Positions 53,370 to 59,030 of a stretch of DNA of 59,030 nucleotides are shown in pieces. The notes under the pieces were generated by a model. That model saw nothing but the letters and a program-made list of their open reading frames with translations. It was not told the origin of the DNA and did no database searches. The first letter of the stretch is position 1. The number at the start of each line of letters is the position of its first letter. The translations under genes and the position numbers were made by a program. This DNA comes from Escherichia coli (GTDB lineage: Bacteria > Pseudomonadota > Gammaproteobacteria > Enterobacterales > Enterobacteriaceae): assembly GCF_011881725.1 (NCBI RefSeq), contig NZ_JAATUR010000032.1:1-59030 (forward strand), written 5' to 3'.

Positions 53370-54563
53370 TTAAGACTTGGACTGTTCAGGCTGAGCACCG
53401 CTTGCGGCTTGCTGGTTATTATCAGCGGTAACGTCTTGTGCTTTTACCTGGACACCAGGACGCACTTTCTGCAGCCCACTTATTACTACGCGGTCGCCTG
53501 CTTTCAGACCTTCTGTCACCAGCCACTTATCGCCAATAGCCTGGCTTGCGACGATCGGACGGGTTTCCACTTTGTCATCTGCGCCAACCACCAGTACGGT
53601 GGCATCGCCACGCGGTGTACGGGTTACGCCCTGTTGCGGGACTAAAATGGCGTTTGGATTAAGCCCTTCTTCCAGACGTGCGCGCACGAACATGCCCGGC
53701 AGCAGGGTGTGATCCGGGTTCGGGAAGATAGCGCGTAAAGTGATAGAGCCGGTGGTCTGATCGACAGTCACGTCAGAGAACTCCAGCGTACCGTCCTGCG
53801 GGAACTTAATGCCGTCACTGGTGATCAGCGAGACTTTGGCTTTGCCGTTTTCTTGTTTCAACGTACCGTTTGCCAGTTCTTGTTTCAGACGCAGGAAGTC
53901 GTTGCTGGACTGAGTCACATCAACGTAGATCGGATCAAGTTGCTGCACGGTTGCCAGCGCAGTCGCCTGACCGTTTTGCACCAATGCGCCTTCCGTCACG
54001 TTCGATTTGCCAATACGGCCAGTAATCGGAGAGGTGACTTTGGTGTAAGCCAGATTGATCCGTGCGGTTTCAACAGCCGCTTTCGCCGCAGTGACGGCAG
54101 CATTTGCCTGTTGCGCATCAGCCAGCGCCTGATCGTACTCTTGCTTACTGATGTACTGAGTACCCAGCAGTTTCTGGTAACGATTAACAGTCAGTTGCGC
54201 GATATTGGCTGCAGCCTGCGCTTTCGCCAGATCACCTTTTGCACTGTCGTACGCTGCCTGGTAGGTAGCAGGATCAATCTGATAAAGAGAGACACCTGCC
54301 TCGATGTCGCTACCTTCTTTGAAATTACGCTTCAGGATAATCCCGCTAACTTGAGGACGAACTTCTGCGATCCGGAAAGCACTGGTGCGGCCCGGAAGCT
54401 CGGTTGTGATCTGCAGAGGTTCAGTTTTGACTGTTACTACCCCAACGGCGGGCATCTGCTGGCCACCTTGTTGGGCCTGTTTGTCGTCACATCCTGTAAG
54501 CGCTAAGCTGCCTGAGAGCATCAGAACGATCGCCAGAGGCGTAAACCCTCTGTTTTTGTTCAT
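53370..54563 (-). CDS. acrA: Multidrug efflux membrane-fusion protein AcrA
   Basis: AcrA is the periplasmic adaptor that links AcrB to TolC. The 397-residue lipoprotein has a signal peptide ending in LTGC (Cys25 lipidated), a lipoyl half-motif (about 60-98), the alpha-helical hairpin (about 100-170), a second lipoyl half (ITGRIGKSNVTEGALV), a beta-barrel, and the membrane-proximal domain with a polar Gln/Ser tail. The ATG at 54563 is chosen; the open frame 12 codons upstream is not needed. AGGTTTAC precedes it. It is the first gene of acrAB, divergent from acrR. Confidence 0.98.
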   Translation of the reverse strand: MNKNRGFTPLAIVLMLSGSLALTGCDDKQAQQGGQQMPAVGVVTVKTEPLQITTELPGRTSAFRIAEVRPQVSGIILKRNFKEGSDIEAGVSLYQIDPATYQAAYDSAKGDLAKAQAAANIAQLTVNRYQKLLGTQYISKQEYDQALADAQQANAAVTAAKAAVETARINLAYTKVTSPITGRIGKSNVTEGALVQNGQATALATVQQLDPIYVDVTQSSNDFLRLKQELANGTLKQENGKAKVSLITSDGIKFPQDGTLEFSDVTVDQTTGSITLRAIFPNPDHTLLPGMFVRARLEEGLNPNAILVPQQGVTRTPRGDATVLVVGADDKVETRPIVASQAIGDKWLVTEGLKAGDRVVISGLQKVRPGVQVKAQDVTADNNQQAASGAQPEQSKS

Positions 54564-54652
54564 ATGTAAACCTCGAGTGTCCGATTTCAAATTGGTCAAT
54601 GGTCAATAGTCGATAAACCCATTGCTGCGTTTATATTATGGTCGTGCTATGG

Positions 54653-54676
54653 TACATACATTCATAAATGTATGTA
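54653..54676. promoter_or_regulatory. AcrR operator palindrome
   Basis: A 24-bp dyad with outer halves TACATACATT and AATGTATGTA lies between acrA and acrR. This is the known AcrR-binding inverted repeat that overlaps the acrAB promoter; TTTACA on the minus strand at its edge can serve as the acrAB -35. Confidence 0.9.
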
Positions 54677-54704
54677 AATCTAACGCCTGTAAATTCACTA
54701 ACAT

Positions 54705-54724
54705 ATGGCACGAAAAACCAAACA
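54705..54724 (-). promoter_or_regulatory. marbox (MarA/SoxS/Rob site) of acrAB overlapping acrR start
   Basis: ATGGCACGAAAAACCAAACA fits the marbox consensus AYnGCACnnWnnRYYAAAYn at every fixed position. It overlaps the first codons of acrR. Activation of acrAB by MarA, SoxS and Rob through a box here is established. Confidence 0.75.
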
Positions 54725-55352
54725 AGAAGCGCAAGAAACGCGCCAACACATCCTCGATGTGGCTCTACGTCTTTTCTCACAGCAGGGGGTATCATCCACC
54801 TCACTGGGTGAGATTGCAAAAGCAGCTGGCGTTACGCGCGGTGCAATCTACTGGCATTTTAAAGACAAATCAGATTTGTTCAGTGAGATCTGGGAACTGT
54901 CAGAATCCAATATTGGTGAACTAGAGCTTGAGTATCAGGCAAAATTCCCTGGCGATCCACTCTCAGTATTAAGAGAGGTATTAATTCATGTTATTGAATC
55001 CACGGTGACAGAAGAACGGCGTCGATTATTGATGGAGATTATATTCCACAAATGCGAATTTGTCGGAGAAATGGCTGTTGTGCAACAGGCACAACGTAAT
55101 CTCTGTCTGGAAAGTTATGACCGTATAGAACAAACGTTAAAACATTGTATTGAAGCAAAAATGTTGCCTGCGGATTTAATGACGCGTCGCGCAGCAATTA
55201 TTATGCGAGGATATATTTCCGGTCTGATGGAAAATTGGCTCTTTGCCCCGCAATCTTTTGATCTTAAAAAAGAAGCGCGCGATTACGTTGCCATCTTGTT
55301 GGAAATGTATCTCCTATGCCCGACCCTACGCACTCCCACCGCCAACGAATAA
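54705..55352 (+). CDS. acrR: TetR-family repressor AcrR
   Basis: AcrR represses acrAB and its own gene and is released by pump substrates such as dyes and cationic drugs. The 215-residue protein is full length: N-terminal HTH (about 10-56, including [20 protein letters not shown]) and an all-helical ligand-binding domain. No stop, insertion or frameshift interrupts it, unlike in many drug-resistant isolates. It differs from K-12 at several positions from memory: Val and Ile in [11 protein letters not shown], and a changed tail RTPTANE. The first codons double as the acrAB marbox. Confidence 0.96.
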   Translation: MARKTKQEAQETRQHILDVALRLFSQQGVSSTSLGEIAKAAGVTRGAIYWHFKDKSDLFSEIWELSESNIGELELEYQAKFPGDPLSVLREVLIHVIESTVTEERRRLLMEIIFHKCEFVGEMAVVQQAQRNLCLESYDRIEQTLKHCIEAKMLPADLMTRRAAIIMRGYISGLMENWLFAPQSFDLKKEARDYVAILLEMYLLCPTLRTPTANE

Positions 55353-55479
55353 TCCTCAATCAGACTCCAGGATTTATCCTGGACATTTTCGCTGTTGCTA
55401 TTCTGGCTCACTACGTCGTGATATTCTTGTCGTTTGACTTTTTCAGGTCGTTCTTCAGGTTCAGAAACCTTCATTCATC

Positions 55480-58400
55480 ATGACTATGTTCCAGTATTAC
55501 AAACGATCACGGCATTTTGTTTTTTCAGCATTTATTGCTTTTGTTTTTGTCTTGTTATGCCAGAACACGGCGTTTGCGCGGGCGCCATCGAATGGTGATC
55601 TACCGACGAAAGCAGACCTGCAGGCACAACTTGACTCGCTTAATAAACAAAAAGATCTTTCTGCCCAGGACAAGCTGGTGCAACAGGATCTGACAGACAC
55701 ATTAGCCACCCTCGATAAAATCGATCGCATAAAAGAAGAGACGGTTCAGCTACGGCAAAAAGTAGCTGAAGCGCCTGAAAAAATGCGCCAGGCGACCGCG
55801 GCGTTAACAGCACTTAGCGATGTAGATAACGACGAAGAAACGCGCAAAATTCTGAGCACGCTTTCGTTGCGCCAGCTGGAAACTCGGGTTGCCCAAGCGC
55901 TGGATGATTTGCAAAACGCACAAAACGATCTGGCGTCTTATAACAGCCAGTTGGTTTCGTTACAGACGCAGCCCGAACGCGTGCAAAATGCGATGTATAA
56001 CGCTTCTCAGCAGCTGCAACAAATTCGCAATCGTCTGGATGGCACTGATGTCGGCGAGACTGCCTTACGTCCCAGCCAGAAAGTGTTAATGCAGGCTCAG
56101 CAGGCTTTGCTGAATGCTGAGATAGACCAGCAGCGTAAAAGCCTGGAAGGGAACACCGTCCTGCAGGATACCTTGCAAAAGCAGCGTGATTACGTGACGG
56201 CGAACAGCGCCCGTCTGGAACATCAGTTGCAACTATTGCAAGAGGCGGTGAACAGCAAGCGCCTGACATTAACCGAAAAAACGGCGCAGGAAGCCGTCAC
56301 CCCGGATGAAGCCGCACGTATTCAGGCTAACCCACTAGTGAAGCAAGAGCTGGAAATAAACCAGCAATTAAGCCAGCGTCTGATTACCGCCACCGAAAAC
56401 GGTAATGTCCTGATGCAGCAAAACATCAAAGTCAAAAACTGGCTGGAGCGGGCGCTGCAATCGGAACGTAACATCAAAGAGCAGATTTCTGTCCTGAAGG
56501 GCAGCCTGCTGTTGTCTCGTATCCTTTACCAGCAACAACAAACGCTGCCCTCGGCGGATGAACTGGAAAATATGACCAACCGCATCGCGGACTTGCGTCT
56601 CGAACAGTTTGAAATCAACCAGCAGCGTGACGCGCTGTTCCAGAGCGATGCGTTCGTTAGCAAGCTGGAAGAAGGTCACGCCAACGAAGTCAACAGCGAA
56701 GTTCACGATGCTCTATTACAAGTGGTTGATATGCGTCGCGAATTACTGGATCAGCTTAACAAACAGTTGGGTAACCAGCTGATGATGGCCATTAACCTGC
56801 AAATCAACCAGCAGCAGTTAATGAGCGTATCGAAAAACCTGAAATCCATCCTGACTCAGCAAATCTTTTGGGTGAACAGTAACCGTCCAATGGACTGGGA
56901 CTGGATCAAAGCGTTCCCGCAAACGCTGAAAGATGAGTTTAAGTCGATGAAAATCACGGTGAACTGGGAAAAAGCCTGGCCTGCCGTATTTATCGCTTTT
57001 CTCGCCGGTTTGCCGCTGCTGCTGATTGCTGGGCTGATCCACTGGCGTTTAGGCTGGCTGAAAGCATATCAACAAAAACTGGCTTCGGCGGTAGGTTCCC
57101 TGCGTAACGATAGTCAGCTCAACACACCAAAAGCGATTCTTATCGATCTGATCCGCGCGCTGCCGGTGTGCCTGATTATTCTCGCAGTTGGCCTGATTTT
57201 GCTGACCATGCAGCTCAACATCAGCGAACTGCTGTGGTCGTTCTGTAAAAAACTGGCAATCTTCTGGCTGGTGTTTGGCCTGTGCTGGAAAGTGCTGGAG
57301 AAAAACGGCGTTGCTGTGCGTCACTTTGGCATGCCGGAACAGCAGACCAGCCACTGGCGTCGGCAAATTGTCCGCATCAGTCTCGCGTTGCTGCCTATCC
57401 ATTTCTGGTCTGTGGTGGCAGAACTTTCCCCGCTGCATCTGATGGATGATGTACTGGGGCAGGCGATGATTTTCTTCAACCTGCTGCTGATTGCCTTCCT
57501 GGTGTGGCCGATGTGCCGCGAAAGCTGGCGTGATAAAGAGTCGCACACCATGCGGCTGGTCACCATTACTGTGCTGTCGATTATCCCGATTGCGCTGATG
57601 GTACTGACTGCTACAGGCTACTTCTACACTACGCTGCGGCTCTCCGGGCGTTGGATTGAAACCGTTTATCTGGTGATCATCTGGAACCTGCTGTACCAGA
57701 CGGTATTGCGCGGATTAAGCGTAGCGGCGCGGCGTATCGCCTGGCGTCGTGCGCTGGCACGTCGACAGAATCTGGTGAAAGAGGGCGCTGAAGGTGCTGA
57801 ACCGCCGGAAGAACCCACCATTGCACTGGAACAGGTTAACCAGCAGACGCTGCGTATTACCATGCTGCTGATGTTTGCGCTGTTCGGTGTCATGTTCTGG
57901 GCGATTTGGTCCGATTTGATCACCGTGTTCAGCTATCTCGACAGCATCACGCTCTGGCATTACAACGGCACTGAAGCCGGCGCTGCGGTGGTGAAAAGCG
58001 TCACCATGGGCAGCCTGCTGTTTGCGATTATCGCCTCAATGGTGGCCTGGGCGTTGATTCGCAACCTGCCTGGTTTGCTGGAAGTGCTGGTGCTCTCGCG
58101 ACTGAATATGCGTCAGGGCGCGTCGTATGCCATTACTACCATCCTTAACTACATCATTATTGCCGTTGGCGCGATGACGGTGTTCGGATCGCTGGGCGTC
58201 TCGTGGGATAAACTCCAGTGGCTTGCGGCGGCATTATCCGTAGGTCTTGGTTTTGGTTTGCAAGAGATCTTCGGTAACTTCGTCTCCGGTTTGATCATCC
58301 TGTTCGAACGTCCGGTGCGCATTGGCGATACGGTAACCATCGGGACTTTCTCCGGAACGGTCAGCAAGATCCGTATTCGTGCTACCACCATTACCGACTT

Positions 58401-58842
58401 CGATCGCAAAGAAGTGATCATCCCGAACAAAGCGTTTGTTACTGAGCGTCTGATCAACTGGTCATTAACCGACACCACTACGCGTCTGGTGATTCGTCTG
58501 GGCGTGGCCTATGGTTCCGATCTGGAAAAAGTTCGTAAAGTGTTGCTGAAGGCGGCGTCTGAGCACCCAAGGGTGATGCACGAACCAATGCCGGAAGTCT
58601 TCTTTACGGCGTTTGGCGCCAGCACGTTGGATCATGAGCTGCGTCTGTACGTGCGTGAACTGCGCGATCGTAGCCGCACCGTCGATGAACTGAACCGTAC
58701 CATTGATCAGTTGTGTCGTGAAAATGATATCAACATTGCCTTTAACCAGCTTGAAGTGCATCTGCACAACGAGAAGGGCGATGAAGTGACGGAAGTGAAA
58801 CGTGACTACAAAGGCGACGATCCGACGCCTGCGGTAGGGTAA
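55480..58842 (+). CDS. mscK: Potassium-dependent mechanosensitive channel MscK (KefA)
   Basis: MscK is a large mechanosensitive channel of the MscS family that opens on membrane tension in the presence of external potassium. The 1120-residue protein has a signal peptide (about 1-34, ending NTAFA), a long periplasmic helical and coiled-coil domain (about 35-475, very rich in Gln and Leu), about eleven transmembrane helices (about 480-950), and the MscS-like pore helix and cytoplasmic vestibule (about 880-1120). The pore and vestibule core is GLGFGLQEIFGNFVSGLII followed by ERPVRIGDTV. The start MTMFQYYKRSR has only a weak ribosome binding site; an ATG two codons on is possible. It is 127 bp after acrR. 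Confidence 0.97.
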   Translation: MTMFQYYKRSRHFVFSAFIAFVFVLLCQNTAFARAPSNGDLPTKADLQAQLDSLNKQKDLSAQDKLVQQDLTDTLATLDKIDRIKEETVQLRQKVAEAPEKMRQATAALTALSDVDNDEETRKILSTLSLRQLETRVAQALDDLQNAQNDLASYNSQLVSLQTQPERVQNAMYNASQQLQQIRNRLDGTDVGETALRPSQKVLMQAQQALLNAEIDQQRKSLEGNTVLQDTLQKQRDYVTANSARLEHQLQLLQEAVNSKRLTLTEKTAQEAVTPDEAARIQANPLVKQELEINQQLSQRLITATENGNVLMQQNIKVKNWLERALQSERNIKEQISVLKGSLLLSRILYQQQQTLPSADELENMTNRIADLRLEQFEINQQRDALFQSDAFVSKLEEGHANEVNSEVHDALLQVVDMRRELLDQLNKQLGNQLMMAINLQINQQQLMSVSKNLKSILTQQIFWVNSNRPMDWDWIKAFPQTLKDEFKSMKITVNWEKAWPAVFIAFLAGLPLLLIAGLIHWRLGWLKAYQQKLASAVGSLRNDSQLNTPKAILIDLIRALPVCLIILAVGLILLTMQLNISELLWSFCKKLAIFWLVFGLCWKVLEKNGVAVRHFGMPEQQTSHWRRQIVRISLALLPIHFWSVVAELSPLHLMDDVLGQAMIFFNLLLIAFLVWPMCRESWRDKESHTMRLVTITVLSIIPIALMVLTATGYFYTTLRLSGRWIETVYLVIIWNLLYQTVLRGLSVAARRIAWRRALARRQNLVKEGAEGAEPPEEPTIALEQVNQQTLRITMLLMFALFGVMFWAIWSDLITVFSYLDSITLWHYNGTEAGAAVVKSVTMGSLLFAIIASMVAWALIRNLPGLLEVLVLSRLNMRQGASYAITTILNYIIIAVGAMTVFGSLGVSWDKLQWLAAALSVGLGFGLQEIFGNFVSGLIILFERPVRIGDTVTIGTFSGTVSKIRIRATTITDFDRKEVIIPNKAFVTERLINWSLTDTTTRLVIRLGVAYGSDLEKVRKVLLKAASEHPRVMHEPMPEVFFTAFGASTLDHELRLYVRELRDRSRTVDELNRTIDQLCRENDINIAFNQLEVHLHNEKGDEVTEVKRDYKGDDPTPAVG

Positions 58843-58900
58843 TAACGAAAGGGGCGGTATTTATCCGCCCCCGAGATTGCTGACAAAGTGCGCGTTGCTC

Positions 58901-58939
58901 ATGCCGGATGCGGCGTGACCGTCTTATCCGGCCTACAAA
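58901..58939. repeat. REP element downstream of mscK
   Basis: ATGCCGGATGCGGCGTG and CGTCTTATCCGGCCTAC form a full REP unit after mscK. A G/C hairpin (GGGGCGG with CCGCCCC) between the mscK stop and this REP may assist termination but has no T tract. The last 90 bases of the window show no gene. Confidence 0.87.
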
Positions 58940-59030
58940 ATCGCGAAAAATCATATATTGCAGGAGTGATGTAGATACTGTTATAGCCTGCAAGTTTTTT
59001 CCTGGCCCAGTCTCCCGGATTGCAGGCATG

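Noticed and set aside
58742..59029. 95-codon minus-strand frame at the window end
   Set aside because: It runs through a REP element and into the antisense of mscK, so it is not a plausible gene. The neighbouring rsmS gene expected next in K-12 appears to lie outside the window.

Overview
This window is a stretch of Escherichia coli (or Shigella) core chromosome. Gene order, protein lengths and protein sequences match the tsx to mscK segment near 10 min of the E. coli K-12 map, as I remember it. Scattered amino-acid changes show that the strain is not K-12 itself. I see no prophage, insertion sequence, CRISPR array, tRNA or rRNA. The window starts in a REP element just downstream of tsx and ends in a REP element just after mscK.

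Layout. (1) 1-6175: tsx (nucleoside channel) and lipoprotein yajI on minus; then on plus nrdR-ribD-ribE-nusB (ribonucleotide reductase control, riboflavin, antitermination) and thiL-pgpA. (2) 6171-10353, minus: xseB-ispA-dxs-yajO (exonuclease VII small subunit and the isoprenoid/DXP genes), with an ERIC element between dxs and yajO. (3) 10559-14193: thiI on plus, panE-yajL on minus, yajQ on plus. (4) 14321-20631, minus: MFS transporter yajR and the cyoABCDE cytochrome bo3 operon. (5) 21092-23189, minus: yajG-ampG (muropeptide permease). (6) 23494-32809, plus: bolA and the proteostasis block tig, clpP-clpX, lon, hupB, ppiD. (7) 32960-37781: ybaV, fadM, queC, a broken ybaE, cof and decR. (8) 37811-43192, plus: mdlA-mdlB (heterodimeric ABC exporter) and glnK-amtB (ammonium). 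(9) 43242-49641: tesB, ybaY, atl, the 4.5S RNA gene ffs, ybaA, pdeB, ylaC, maa, tomB-hha. (10) 50198-58842: acrAB, divergent acrR, and mscK.

How the genes work together. Several blocks are functionally coherent. Riboflavin synthesis sits beside thiamine genes, and thiI and dxs both feed the thiamine/DXP network. Trigger factor, ClpXP, Lon and PpiD handle nascent, damaged and periplasmic proteins, and clpP and lon each carry a sigma-32-like promoter. GlnK gates AmtB, and the pair has a textbook sigma-54 promoter. AcrR lies divergent from acrAB with its operator palindrome in the shared intergenic region.

I did not find a convincing undescribed multigene system. The items most worth a second look are: a frameshifting deletion that breaks ybaE; a perfect 18-bp inverted repeat between panE and yajQ; an ERIC element that ends just before the yajO ribosome binding site; the asymmetric ATP sites of MdlA/MdlB; an apparently divergent pdeB-ylaC-maa allele block; and doubt over the atl start beside the ffs promoter. 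Comparisons with K-12 are from memory and are marked as such.
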